From Armatimonadaceae bacterium (GTDB lineage: Bacteria; Armatimonadota; Armatimonadia; Armatimonadales; Armatimonadaceae): DNA of 28,556 nt. The stretch spans positions 1-28,556 of the forward strand of contig JAUJNC010000057.1 in assembly GCA_030446525.1 (NCBI GenBank), read 5' to 3'. Positions 1 through 8,300 of this stretch are shown here, one piece after another. Every line of letters starts with the position of its first letter. The first letter of the stretch is position 1. The notes beneath the pieces were generated by a model. The model was not told the origin of the DNA. It did not search any database and saw only the letters and a list, made by a program, of their open reading frames with translations. The translations under genes and the position numbers were made by a program.

Positions 1-1625
1 CTCCGCTCCTGTCGAGCCTTTTTCTGTTCCTGCGTCTCGAACAGGAAATAGAGGTCCTTCTCTAAACCCGCCTGAGCGCGGGTCAACCGTTCCAGAGCGT
101 AACGGTCCGTGTCGAGGCTATCCGTTGCGTTCTTCATCGTGTCCAGGGCCACCCGGCGCAGACGCGAATGCCACTGCTCGCACGCCGTGCGAACAGCGTC
201 CTCGTCTTCGTCGGGTTCCAGCCGCGCCAGAGTAGACAATAATCGTCCGTAATCGTCCTGGAGCGCCGCCCAGAACTGGCGTTGGTGATACGCCACATAC
301 TTTGTCAGGACCTTGTTGCTGCTGTCCGTCTTCCGCCCGCGTGCCTCGCGTGGGTGGCACCGACGGATGGCCTTGTCCAAAAGTTCAGCCACCCGGTCCC
401 CTCGCTCCATCTCCCTCTGTGCCGTCTGGTGGAACGCGCTTTGCCAGAGCAGGCGCACGGGCAGAACAAGTTCATCGCGGTACCACTCGGCAACGTCGGC
501 CTTGTCCGTGCACATGCCGTAGAGCAGCAGGCGAAGTTCGGCCTCTGGTTTTGGAATGTAACCGTCCTGTATAAGGTGAGCGAACTGGTCCACGATGCGC
601 GGGCGGGACAGTCGCAGGGTTGCGGTGCCGTCTTTGGACTGATACTCATGCGCCTCCAACAGGGCGAGCGCGCCCGTATCCCGCCATACCGCACGGTCTT
701 CCTGGGGACGCAGGGTAAGTACCTTGTGGCTAACCTTGCCGGTTTTGTCCGTGTTTTCGATGATTTTGTAGGCTACGTTGGGGTCAGTCCACTTCAACAC
801 CTCATAGTCCACCAGTGCCCCGGCCTTGAACCGCATCGCGGAAATGGCCTGCGCGCTTTCACCCGTCAAAGCGCAGACGCCGGGTGCGTTCGGGTCGAGT
901 TGGATACGCCGGGGCCGCCACGTCAGGGCTTCCAGGTAAGTCGTGCGGGTGCGCCGTTCGGCGACGACCGGCGTGTCGTCGCGCCAGGCCGGAACGCCAT
1001 GCCCCATCCAATCAGGCAGCAAGACAAACGTGCTCAGGCAGAGCGTTTCAAACAAGGTCGCGCCGACGAGCAGCACGTACCAGGGCGGCGCCCCATTGAT
1101 GGACGGGGCGTTTCCCTGACCGACGCCCATCATGAACGGTGGTATGGTTGTCAGCAACCGGGCGACCACTGCCGGCGAAGCGCCGAAGTCGCGCTCATGG
1201 CCATGGTGGAAGTGGTTCACGTTGGTGCCGCTCGGCTGCGAATGCACCAGCGCGGCAAGCGGCTTCGAGTCCTTGATGTTCATGCCCACCGTTTGCAGAA
1301 ATGGGTGTTTGGGGTGGAACAGGTCAAAGCGATCCGCGTACCGGGCAAAGTAGGCGTCCACGACGGCAGGGTCAAAGTGGCCGGTTTGCAGCAGGTCTCC
1401 CAGTGCCTTCGTGTCAAGCGGCGCTTTAGGCTCCACGAAAAAGATGTCAAGCACGAGCGCGCCGAGCAGCCGATACAGGCCGAACTCCACGGTCGGGAGC
1501 GGGTCGCGGAGGGCGCTGAGCGTGTGCGCCTCGCACAGAACATCGCGCAGGTTCAGTTCGTCCGGCGTTCCATCAGCCCGCAGGACGGGCACCCATTGCT
1601 CATGGGTCAGGTCAAACGCTGGCAT
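1..1625 (-). CDS. cas8e: Type I-E Cascade large subunit Cas8e (Cse1/CasA), C-terminus cut by window edge
   Basis: This frame is open without a stop from the ATG at 1625 to the left edge, giving 541 codons, so most of the family's usual 500-560 residues are present. The N-terminus (FDLTHEQWVPV, then DPLPTVEFGLYRLL at 41-54) matches the Cse1 pattern. Other Cse1-like blocks are HPFLQ near 107-111, NVNHFHHGHE near 135-144 and SINGAPPWYVLLVG near 175-188. In type I-E systems Cse1 recognises the PAM and recruits Cas3 to Cascade. The ATG lies inside the last codons of cas3 (14-nt overlap), so translation is probably coupled. The rest of the operon (cse2, cas7, cas5, cas6e, cas1, cas2) would lie beyond the left edge and is not visible. 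The frame is intact, unlike several genes further right. Confidence 0.9.
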   Translation of the reverse strand, partial: MPAFDLTHEQWVPVLRADGTPDELNLRDVLCEAHTLSALRDPLPTVEFGLYRLLGALVLDIFFVEPKAPLDTKALGDLLQTGHFDPAVVDAYFARYADRFDLFHPKHPFLQTVGMNIKDSKPLAALVHSQPSGTNVNHFHHGHERDFGASPAVVARLLTTIPPFMMGVGQGNAPSINGAPPWYVLLVGATLFETLCLSTFVLLPDWMGHGVPAWRDDTPVVAERRTRTTYLEALTWRPRRIQLDPNAPGVCALTGESAQAISAMRFKAGALVDYEVLKWTDPNVAYKIIENTDKTGKVSHKVLTLRPQEDRAVWRDTGALALLEAHEYQSKDGTATLRLSRPRIVDQFAHLIQDGYIPKPEAELRLLLYGMCTDKADVAEWYRDELVLPVRLLWQSAFHQTAQREMERGDRVAELLDKAIRRCHPREARGRKTDSSNKVLTKYVAYHQRQFWAALQDDYGRLLSTLARLEPDEDEDAVRTACEQWHSRLRRVALDTMKNATDSLDTDRYALERLTRAQAGLEKDLYFLFETQEQKKARQER

Positions 1626-4359
1626 CTTCGGGTTCGGCCTCCTTTCCTTCCACGACGTAACAAAGGCCAAGTGTCGGGTCGTCGCGCAGCGTAATCGGGC
1701 GCGCCTTATCGCCCTCGCCGACAGTGCCGCGCCACACGTCCCCGGACATGGGGATGACCACGTGATGCCGCAGCCAGCGCGGACCGTCGAACACCAGCGG
1801 GTCGAAGCCATCCGCCGGCGCGACTTTGGCAAACCACCACGACGGCAGGTTGACCTTTTGCAGGAACAGCCGCCGGAGCAGGGTTTTGCTGGGCCAGTAC
1901 GGGCGGCCTTTTTTGCCGGATGAGTCGTCTTTGCTGCGCTCCATCGCGCCCCGGAACGCGGCGGCAAGGCGCGGCGTGTTCAGCACGATGGCCGCACGCG
2001 TCTCGTCGCCTAGGCGTGTCTGCGCCCGGAAGTAACTCGCCCGCTCATTGTCCTCCGCCTCGGTCACGGGTTTAGGCATCTGGCCGTAGGAAAACACGCG
2101 CGGGCTTGGCTCCGGGATAAGGTGCGTCGTGGCCTTCGACTCCGCCTCGTTGCGCGCCGCCTGCCGCTGCTCGGACGCTGACCCCAGTAACTCCGGCGGG
2201 ATGACGCCACCCGGAAAGGCCCCCTCGCCGTAGCAGCCTTCCACCAGCAGGCGAAAATCCCTCGGCAGGTCAAAGGACTGGCGCCCGTGAAGCAGGGCCA
2301 GTGTTCGCAGCAGCGCCTCCGGGTTATGTTTGTAGACTCTGCCGGTCGGCCCGAAGTCGAAGGCGCCCTCCGGCGGCAGCAGGACGTGCAAGACCGGCTC
2401 GGCGTGGTGCCAACGCTTGTTGTGCGCGTGCCGCCACAGCCGCCCGCTCCGCTGAAGCAGCAGGTCAATCGGCGCGAGCTGGGACAGCATCACGTCGAAG
2501 TCGACGTCCAAGCTCTGCTCCACGACCTGCGTGGCGACGAGGATGGCGCGCTCGGGGCGCTCCGGCTTTCTCTCCTTCCCCGCCTCCTTGCCAAACAGGC
2601 CGACAATCTCGTCTTCAACTTGCTTGCGCTTCTCGGCGCGGAAGCGCGCGTGGAACAGGTACATGTCGGTATCGGCGAGCTTGAGGTCGCCCAGCGCCTG
2701 AAAGATGTCCTGTGCGCCTTTGACAGTGTTCGCCAGCACGCACGCGCAACCGCCGGGCCGCACCAACTCCGCCGCGAGCGCGGCCGTGCCGGCGGCGTCT
2801 TGGAGCAGGCCGGGGTGCGGTGACACGATTACTTTACGGTCGCGGGCGGGATCACTTTCCACCGGCACAACACGCGCCGGCCCATCGAGCGGGACGAACG
2901 TCAACAGCGGGTATGCCTCTTCCCCGCCCGGCGGCGCCGGGAGCGCCGCCGCGCCGCCGTATGCCTCGACGAGCCGACGCTTCTGCTCGCGCGCGAGCGT
3001 CGCCGACAGCAGGACGACCGGAATCTTGAGCGCGCGGCACCAGCGCAGAAGCTGGCACATCAGCGTGGTCATGTAGGCATCGTAGGCGTGAACCTCGTCG
3101 ATCACCAGAACCTTGGCCGACAGGCCGAGGAACCGCAAAAAGCCGTGCTTGACGTTGAGCGCGGCCATAAGCGCCTGGTCCACCGTCCCGACGCTCTCCG
3201 GCGCGAGCAGCGCGCGCTTAGCGTTCTGGAACCACTCGCGGGCGATGTCCGGCTCGTCGCCATCATTGTCTCCCTTATCACCGCCGAACGTTTGTGGCGG
3301 TTGTTGGGGCGCGACATCGTCCAGAAGCCACGCCATCCCATGGATCAGGTGCGGCGCCGACGCCTGCGGGTGACGTTCGTTCAGGAACCGGGCGTAGCGC
3401 GTGTGCATCTGGTTGCTGGTTGCCTGGGTGGGCAGCGCAAGGTACGCCCCATCGCCTGCCCGCAGCCGATTCCAGTGCTCCGCGAGGTAGATGGCCGCCT
3501 CAGTCTTGCCCTCGCCCATGGGCGCTTCGAGGATGGCAAGTCCCGCTGGAACGCGGCCCGCCAGACACTCCGCCTCCAGCACCGCCTGTGACGGGCGCAT
3601 CACCGCGTACTCGTCGCCTGACCACACCTCGGCAAAACGCGGCGGAACCGACGTTTCCGTGAGGGCGTTCGTGGAGGCTGCGCCGAGTTCCAGGCGGCGA
3701 ACTGCCTCCCTCGCTTCCTGCCGCGCGGCGTCAAGGTAAGCCGTCGGCTCCGCCTCTGTCGGCAACTGAGGGTAGCGGTACCGTTCGTGGTTCGACGCGA
3801 TCCAGTCGGCCAGCACAATCAAGCCAGACAACTTGATGCCCGCCGCACTCACATCCTCGAAATCGCCCATGGTCCACGGCTCAAGGCTCAGCGCATCGGC
3901 GATCATCTGAGCTGACGCTTCGCGTATAGGCGCCCACGTCACGAGCCGCTTTTCCGTGACCGGTTCCGTTTCGGCTTCCACGCCGAAGTCGCCGTGGTGC
4001 CCGCGGATGGCACGGGAAACCACAAGCGCGCTGTCGCCCCACCCGCGCGCCCGGAGATGTTCCTGAATCCATTCCGCCGAACGGGCCTCGTGGCGAAAGC
4101 CGGCGCACCGATTCAGGTCGCCGACCCAGATTCCCGCCTCGATCAGCGGGGCCGTCAACTCGGGAGCCTTCCCCTGAAACAGCGGGTCAGCTTTGCCGAT
4201 GTCATGTAGAGCGGCGAGGTATGCAACCCATCTGTCCGGTATCGGATCAACGGGGCCGAAGCGGGGCAACAGCGCCTCACATACGGCCGCTACGTCCAAC
4301 AGGTGGCACCAGAGGGGGTGGTGGGGTGCCGATTTTGCCCACAGCTTCCTGTACAGCAT
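1612..4359 (-). CDS. cas3: CRISPR-associated helicase/nuclease Cas3 (HD domain fused to SF2 helicase)
   Basis: Cas3 unwinds and degrades the DNA strand displaced by Cascade. The protein is 915 residues from the chosen ATG. The N-terminal HD nuclease shows AALHDIGK (HD at about 52-53), H90 and HH at about 121-122. The helicase part shows Walker A EAPMGEGKTEAA, the DEVH box in VIDEVHAYD, motif III LLSATL, and motif VI QRSGRLWRH preceded by VATQVVEQSLDVDFD. The HD-then-helicase order and full length agree with type I Cas3. A GTG at 4395 would add 12 residues, but a -10-like TACAAT lies inside that extension. The ATG at 4359 has GGAG 11 nt upstream, so I prefer it. The 3' end overlaps cas8e by 14 nt. 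Confidence 0.95.
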   Translation of the reverse strand: MLYRKLWAKSAPHHPLWCHLLDVAAVCEALLPRFGPVDPIPDRWVAYLAALHDIGKADPLFQGKAPELTAPLIEAGIWVGDLNRCAGFRHEARSAEWIQEHLRARGWGDSALVVSRAIRGHHGDFGVEAETEPVTEKRLVTWAPIREASAQMIADALSLEPWTMGDFEDVSAAGIKLSGLIVLADWIASNHERYRYPQLPTEAEPTAYLDAARQEAREAVRRLELGAASTNALTETSVPPRFAEVWSGDEYAVMRPSQAVLEAECLAGRVPAGLAILEAPMGEGKTEAAIYLAEHWNRLRAGDGAYLALPTQATSNQMHTRYARFLNERHPQASAPHLIHGMAWLLDDVAPQQPPQTFGGDKGDNDGDEPDIAREWFQNAKRALLAPESVGTVDQALMAALNVKHGFLRFLGLSAKVLVIDEVHAYDAYMTTLMCQLLRWCRALKIPVVLLSATLAREQKRRLVEAYGGAAALPAPPGGEEAYPLLTFVPLDGPARVVPVESDPARDRKVIVSPHPGLLQDAAGTAALAAELVRPGGCACVLANTVKGAQDIFQALGDLKLADTDMYLFHARFRAEKRKQVEDEIVGLFGKEAGKERKPERPERAILVATQVVEQSLDVDFDVMLSQLAPIDLLLQRSGRLWRHAHNKRWHHAEPVLHVLLPPEGAFDFGPTGRVYKHNPEALLRTLALLHGRQSFDLPRDFRLLVEGCYGEGAFPGGVIPPELLGSASEQRQAARNEAESKATTHLIPEPSPRVFSYGQMPKPVTEAEDNERASYFRAQTRLGDETRAAIVLNTPRLAAAFRGAMERSKDDSSGKKGRPYWPSKTLLRRLFLQKVNLPSWWFAKVAPADGFDPLVFDGPRWLRHHVVIPMSGDVWRGTVGEGDKARPITLRDDPTLGLCYVVEGKEAEPEDASV

Positions 4360-4381
4360 CGTGTTCGCGTCTCCAGTGACT

Positions 4382-4414
4382 ATTGTAGCAGGCACCAGTG
4401 CAGTATTCCTGCAC
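4382..4414 (-). promoter_or_regulatory. Putative cas3 promoter with overlapping dyad operator
   Basis: Read on the minus strand, TACAAT (4387-4382) resembles a -10 box just upstream of the cas3 ATG at 4359. A perfect inverted repeat GTGCAG-5 nt-CTGCAC (4414-4409 and 4403-4398) lies where a -35 element would be, and no good -35 is visible. A dyad there suggests binding by a regulator. The WYL protein encoded immediately upstream is the obvious candidate, but this is inference. Confidence 0.4.
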
Positions 4415-4419
4415 CGGGT

Positions 4420-5382
4420 TTACGCTCGATAAATTTCCGCCACTTTTTTTGCTTCTTCGGCTACCGCGTCGCGAAGCGAGGTAGGCTCCAGCACCTCGGC
4501 GTGGGCGCCGTAGCCCAGCAGCCAGCGCTTGATCTCCTCGGTGCCGGCCACGCGCAAGGTCAGCACGAGCGAGCCGTCGGGCTGCTCTTCGTTCTGCTGG
4601 CTCGGGTGGTAGCGCCGCTCGCGGATCCAGCGGGATTGGTAGGGGGAGAAGCGGACGCGGACGGTGACCAGCTCGGTTCCGTGGAGCAGGTCGAAGCCCT
4701 GGGCGAGGAGCGCCTGCGGGTCGAAGTCCGGGTCGCGCGCGAAGGCGGCCTCCTCGCCGTGCTCGTGCCACTGCTCGACGCGGCCGAGAAAAAAGGTGCG
4801 CCAGTCCTGCCGCAGCTCGCACCAGGCGAGCAGGTACGGCTCGGAGCGCCAGTGGTGCAGGTGGTAGGGGCGGACGGTGCGCTCGGTGACCTCGCCCCGG
4901 TGCGCGCCGTGGTAACGCAGGTGCAGGCGGCGCCGCCGGCGGATGGCGCGGCTGCAGGCTTGCACCAGGTCGGAGGGGACGCTGACGCTGTCCGACAGGT
5001 GCTGGCCGCCGCCGGCGCTTTCGGCCAGGGCGGCGGGGCGCGCGGACAGGTAGGGCCGGAGCCAGTCGGCGAAGGCGTCCAGCCCCTCGGCGGCGGAGGG
5101 GGCCAGGTGCTCCCGACCCGCGAGCAGCAGGCGGTGCACGGTGGCGGCCTCGCCGTCGGAGAGGACCAGGGCGGGCAGCGCGAATGTCGGGTCCGAGTAG
5201 GTCCAGCCGCGGCGCTCCCGGTCCCACATGATGGGCGCGCTCAGCTGGTCCCGGAGGCAGCGGTAGTCATCATAGGCCCGGCGCCGGGAGATGCCGAACG
5301 CCTCGCGCAGGCTGTCGGGGTTGGGGAAGCGGCCGCCGCGGATCTGCGCGTCGATCCACTGAAGTCTCTGGGTTTGTGCCAT
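4420..5382 (-). CDS. WYL-domain transcriptional regulator, probable CRISPR-Cas regulator
   Basis: A 320-residue protein with an N-terminal helix-turn-helix (about residues 5-55, including LREAFGISRRRAYDDYRCLRD) and a central WYL-type region (about 130-205, with VRPYHLHHWRSEPYLLAWCE). A C-terminal region follows of the kind found after WYL domains (LRVAGTEEIKRWLLGYGAHAEVLEP). The signature W-Y-L tripeptide appears here as P-Y-L within EPYLLAW. WYL proteins are ligand-sensing regulators often found beside CRISPR-Cas operons. This one ends 61 bp before the cas3 ATG on the same strand, so it may be cotranscribed with cas3 or control it through the dyad in between. No convincing ribosome binding site precedes the ATG at 5382. 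The family is secure; the regulatory target is inferred from position. Confidence 0.85.
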   Translation of the reverse strand: MAQTQRLQWIDAQIRGGRFPNPDSLREAFGISRRRAYDDYRCLRDQLSAPIMWDRERRGWTYSDPTFALPALVLSDGEAATVHRLLLAGREHLAPSAAEGLDAFADWLRPYLSARPAALAESAGGGQHLSDSVSVPSDLVQACSRAIRRRRRLHLRYHGAHRGEVTERTVRPYHLHHWRSEPYLLAWCELRQDWRTFFLGRVEQWHEHGEEAAFARDPDFDPQALLAQGFDLLHGTELVTVRVRFSPYQSRWIRERRYHPSQQNEEQPDGSLVLTLRVAGTEEIKRWLLGYGAHAEVLEPTSLRDAVAEEAKKVAEIYRA

Positions 5383-5398
5383 GGGCCAGGGTTAGCGG

Positions 5399-5646
5399 CT
5401 ACCTGTCCGCTTTCCTGCTCGGCGAGGGCACGTTCTCGATCAGGTAGCGCGCGGCCTCCTGGTGCGTGCACTGGCGGGCCTGCGCGTGCGCAGCAGACCC
5501 TCCTTGGTCAGCGCCCGGACAGACCGTCAGGCGCCAGTCCACGTACACGCTGCACCGGTTTTGTGTCAACGGCACGGCTGCGCGGGCGTCGGCGCTGGTG
5601 TCGGCCCCCAAGATCCCGACCGCAAAAAAAACGACCCGCTCACGCA
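5399..5646 (-). CDS. Possible small hypothetical protein upstream of the WYL gene (doubtful)
   Basis: An 82-codon frame starts at ATG 5646 and stops 17 bp before the WYL gene start. It begins MRERVVFFAVGILGADTSAD and contains three cysteines. I recognise no family. Its start codon lies inside the terminator hairpin of the upstream gene and no ribosome binding site is visible, so it may be a chance frame. It is listed because nothing else explains this stretch. Confidence 0.2.
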
Positions 5647-5662
5647 TCGTGGAGCAGGTCGT
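5622..5662 (-). terminator. Rho-independent terminator of the repeat-protein gene
   Basis: On the minus strand an 11-bp stem with one G-U pair (5662-5652 with 5641-5631) and a 10-nt loop is followed directly by a run of eight T residues (at about 5630-5623). The gene's TGA stop at 5642-5640 falls at the loop and descending arm, so the terminator overlaps the end of the coding region. Confidence 0.75.
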
Positions 5663-6329
5663 GCCGGACGGCGCCAGGAACGTACCCCGGCTGCCCGCGT
5701 TTGCCCGCTGCCGCAGACTGCATCGGCGCGGAAGCGGCGCGCTGCCTGCGGCGGAACGGCGCCCGCATGACGATGACGCGGTAGTCGAGGCCGGCCGCCG
5801 ACAGGGCCTTGTCCCAGGACGGGAACCGGCGGCGCGCCGCCGTGATGAGCGTGATGTTCTCCTGCTCCATGGATTTGGCATTCAAACGCTTACCCTGGGC
5901 GTACAGGTCGCGCACGCGGCGCAGCACCTCCTCGTCGCTCCAGTCGCGGTAACGCCGTATCTGCTCGTAGTCCAACCCGGCCGCCTCCAGCGCCGCCTTC
6001 CACGAGCCGAAGTGGCTCTTTTGGTCGCCGCCGCCGCCAGGCTGGGGTCGAGGTTCGAAACGTGCCGCCAGGAAGGTCCTCGCCGCGGGCGTGCAGGCTC
6101 GCGTATGCGCCCGGTGATGCGTTCATCGGTCCAGACCCGGTACTTGCGTATCTCTTCGTAGTTCAGTCCGGCGAATTCGACGGCTTCCTGCCAGCTACCG
6201 AAATAGCGCGTCGCCGCTCGCAACAGGGGAGAGTTCTCCTTGGACATCCCCTGAGTAAAGAAGATCCTGGCCCCCCTCGTACCGGCGCAGGATCTCTGCC
6301 GCGATCGAATCCTTGTCCCACTTTCGCAC
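5640..6329 (-). CDS. Homing-endonuclease-associated repeat protein (three repeats), frameshifted
   Basis: The reading is pieced together from several frames. A GTG at 6329, 9 nt after GAGGAG, opens VRKWDKDSIAAEILRRYEGG. After a frame change near 6245 comes LLRAATRYFGSWQEAVEFAG, then YRVWTDERITGRIRE. A second repeat (about 6100-5980) is scrambled by frame changes but shows FGSWKAALEAAGLDYEQ. The third is clean: YRDWSDEEVLRRVRDLYAQG, then ITAARRRFPSWDKALSAAGL. Units of the type W-x(n)-G-x(n)-L-x2-A-x-R-x-F-x-S-W-x2-A-x3-AGL match my memory of the HNH_repeat family (PF18780), which accompanies HNH homing endonucleases. No HNH motif is present, so this is a free-standing repeat protein, perhaps DNA-binding. 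At least three single-base frame changes are needed. They could be sequencing errors or real decay. Confidence 0.6.
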
Positions 6330-6445
6330 CGTGCTCTTGCTCCTCTTCCAAATGCTAAATCGACAACAATGACTCCGTGTGGCTCGCCTGCGCACGCTGG
6401 AGTGCGCAGAGCGTCATCTTGTGGTCGGGCTGCCATAGATATCCA

Positions 6446-6556
6446 CGTTTCAAACGATTATCTAAACCTGCGTATCGTTTCACCAGGTAGAATATACACC
6501 CGCATATAAAGACGCTGGAAAGGGTACTTAGGTTACAGGTAATTTCAAACGGTTTT
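6446..6556. promoter_or_regulatory. AT-richer divergent intergenic region with repeated CGTTTCAAACG-like elements
   Basis: The 267-bp gap between the divergent repeat-protein gene and the BON gene is clearly less GC-rich than its surroundings. It holds a perfect odd palindrome CGTTTCAAACG (6446-6456), a 7-bp inverted repeat AAACGAT/ATCGTTT (6452-6458 and 6474-6480), and a further TTTCAAACG at about 6543-6551. These look like multiple half-sites of one regulator. A -10-like CATATAAAG lies near 6503-6511, but no convincing -35 is visible. Confidence 0.35.
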
Positions 6557-6596
6557 ACGACGGAACGCGAGGAGAACCGTCGCGGAGGTTTGCACG

Positions 6597-7086
6597 ATGG
6601 ATGAGGGGAAGGTCGGCACAGAGGACCGGACGGAAGACGCGGATGGCGGGCAGGACGAAGCGGCGGTGGCGCCGGTCGTCCCCCCTGGCGGCGGGGGGGG
6701 CGTATGCCGCCGGCGCGTCGCTCAGCGCCGCGGCGGGCGGGGTGACGCCGCCCGCGGGTGGCACCGGCCTGCTGGCCGCCGGCGCAGTGGGTTACGCGGC
6801 GGCGGGCGCGGCGGACGGCGACGAGGATGCCGATATGGAGATCGCCGGCCGGGTGGAGGAGGCGCTCGCAGGGGACGCGCCTGCACGGCGCGGATCGGCG
6901 TCGCCGTGGCGGAAGGGACGGTCGAGCTTACGGGAAGCGTCCCCTCCGAGCTGGGAGCGGCGCACCGCCGCCGAAACCTGCGCCCGCGTGCCCGGCGTCC
7001 GCGCGGTGGAGAACCGGCTCTCGGTCGCGCCCGCGGCGCAAGCACGGGGGCGCGCAGGGGGCGGCGCGGCCGCCCCCCTGCGCGCC
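6597..7086 (+). CDS. BON-domain protein (frameshifted; 3' end uncertain)
   Basis: The ATG at 6597 follows GGAGG by 8 nt. The product begins MDEGKVGTEDRTEDADGGQD. After a frame change in a G-run near 6690-6700 it continues through an Ala/Gly-rich segment (AAGAVGYAAAGAADGDED). A BON domain follows: DMEIAGRVEEALAGD, IGVAVAEGTVELTGSVPSE, and after another frame change RVPGVRAVENRLSV. BON domains occur in periplasmic or envelope-associated proteins that bind phospholipid or cell-envelope components. I see no clear signal peptide. No stop appears soon after the BON domain in any frame, so the true end is uncertain. I end it at the hairpin before the convergent reductase gene. Confidence 0.6.
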
Positions 7087-7087
7087 T
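7047..7087. terminator. Long GC hairpin between convergent genes
   Basis: A nearly perfect GC stem (7047-7065 with 7069-7087, one extra C on the right arm) has a 3-nt loop. It sits exactly between the ends of the convergent BON and aldo/keto reductase genes. There is no T-run on either side, so it is not a classical intrinsic terminator, but its position suggests a bidirectional transcription barrier. Confidence 0.5.
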
Positions 7088-7937
7088 CAGGCGCCTGCCG
7101 CCAAACGGAACAGCGGCTCCTCGCCCTGCGCCCGCCGCCCGGCCTCGGCCATCTCCTGCTCCCCGAGGGGCGCGAACTCCCGTGCCACCCGCAGCGCGAT
7201 CTGGAACAGGGGCCACTCGCCCGGCGGGACCGCCGCCGTTATGTCCTGCGAAAGGGTCCACCGTAGCGCCAGCGCCGCCTCGTCCGGGTCGTCCAGCGGC
7301 GTGTACCAGCACTTGGCGTACGGGCGGGCTGTCCCTGGGGGCCGGGCCGCGCGCCATCGCCTTGAGCGCCAGCCGCCCGGCCCCGATCTGCTTCGCCTTT
7401 CCAGGACCTGCGGCCCGAGCCCGCCGCGTTCCAGGTCACGTAGTTCACCGGGAACAGGACGGAATCGAAGGGGAACCGGCGCAGCGCCTCGAGCGCCACC
7501 TCGGAAGAGTGCGCGGAGAAACCCAGGTGGCGCACCAAGCCCGCTTCCGCGCCGCCACGAACGCCTCCATGGCCCCGCCCGGCCCGAAAGCCTGCTCCAC
7601 ATCCTCCGGCTTCGACAGGGCGTGCAATGGTACAGATCGAAACGGTCCGTTTGCAGGCGGGCCAGGGACGCGCGCGCTCGGCGGCGGCCCCTTCCCGGTC
7701 GCGCTTCTGGGTCTTGCAGGCCAGGAACACGCCGTCGCGGTAGGGCGCCAGCGCCGGGCCGAGCATCTCCTCGGCGTTGCCGTAGGACGGGGCGACGTCG
7801 AAATAGTTCACGCCCCCGTCGATCGCCGTGCCGACCCGCTCGGCCGCCTCCTGCGTGGTCGCGTCCTTGACCACGATGCCGCCGAAGCCGATCAGGGAGA
7901 GCGTTCGTCCGGTGCTCCCCAGCGTCCGTTGTTGCAT
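7087..7937 (-). CDS. Aldo/keto reductase family protein (several frameshifts)
   Basis: An NADPH-dependent oxidoreductase of the AKR superfamily, substrate unknown. The ATG at 7937 has a strong AGGAGG 7 nt upstream. The N-terminus LGSTGRTLSLIGFGGIVVKD is typical. The catalytic Asp and Tyr appear in NYFDVAPSYGNAEE, the Lys in FLACKTQKRD, and the His in DLYH-HAL once one missing base near 7628 is allowed. Later blocks are VRHLGFSAHSSEVALEAL and FDSVLFPVNYVTWNAAG, and in another frame ALALRWTLSQDITAAVPPGE down to the TGA at 7087. Four or so frame changes (around 7690, 7630, 7550 and 7400-7300) break the gene. All conserved motifs survive in one frame or another, which favours sequence errors over decay. 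The stop of the small gene upstream overlaps its ribosome binding site, so the two form an operon. Confidence 0.8.
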
Positions 7938-7940
7938 CTT

Positions 7941-8202
7941 TTATCCTCCTTCTCGCGTCAAAAAGCCCGACGATTCATAGCAGGTGCGGCCGGGAACGCA
8001 GACGCTTTGCCCGGCCCCATGTCGTCGTCCGGGCCGATCACGGTCATGGTGTGCAGGCAGTAGTGGTTGTGGTCCGTGCCGCCGGTCCCGTCCTCATCGC
8101 CCTCGGCGGGGGCGCCCGAGGGGGGGCGTCTATGCTGATATAGTCCATCTTCGTGCGCAGGTGCAGGCACCGGGCCGCCGGCGTCCTGGAAGGTTCCGTC
8201 AT
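7941..8202 (-). CDS. Small Cys/His-rich conserved-looking protein (frameshifted)
   Basis: The start ATG at 8202 follows GGAGGCGGAG. The first frame reads MTEPSRTPAARCLHLRTKMD then YISIDAPP. After a frame change near 8120 comes GTGGTDHNHYCLHTMTVIGP then DDDM, and after another near 8010 comes VCVPGRTCYESSGF, ending at TAA 7943-7941. The pattern RCLHLRTK, HYCLHT and CxPGRxCYE suggests four cysteines and nearby histidines that may bind metal or an Fe-S cluster. I recognise no named family. The stop codon is embedded in the Shine-Dalgarno of the aldo/keto reductase, so the two proteins are translated together and may act together in a redox reaction. Two single-base frame changes are required. 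Confidence 0.5.
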
Positions 8203-8238
8203 CGCTCGCTCCGCCTCCGCATCGCTTCAAACTCCACC

Positions 8239-8265
8239 ATTATAGCCGATCTGATAGCCGATCTG
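8239..8265 (-). promoter_or_regulatory. Promoter-like TATAAT with tandem 12-bp direct repeat
   Basis: On the minus strand a perfect TATAAT (8244-8239) lies 36 bp upstream of the small Cys/His gene. Two head-to-tail copies of CAGATCGGCTAT (8265-8254 and 8253-8242) run up to and into it. A tandem repeat overlapping the -35 to -10 region is what a repressor operator would look like. No clear -35 hexamer is visible. Confidence 0.45.
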
Positions 8266-8300
8266 GTTGTTGTCGCTGATCACGACCAGGGTCCGGCGAC

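Noticed and set aside
282..1694. Long open plus-strand frame opposite cas8e (470 codons)
   Set aside because: It is antisense to an unbroken minus-strand frame with clear Cse1 motifs, has no recognisable domain, and is typical of open antisense frames in GC-rich genes.
4360..4395. GTG at 4395 as the cas3 start
   Set aside because: The extra 12 residues overlap the promoter-like TACAAT and lie outside the conserved start; ATG 4359 has GGAG upstream.
1..6600. CRISPR array near the cas genes
   Set aside because: No evenly spaced direct repeats of 28-29 bp were seen on either strand. The array would lie beyond the left edge, if present.
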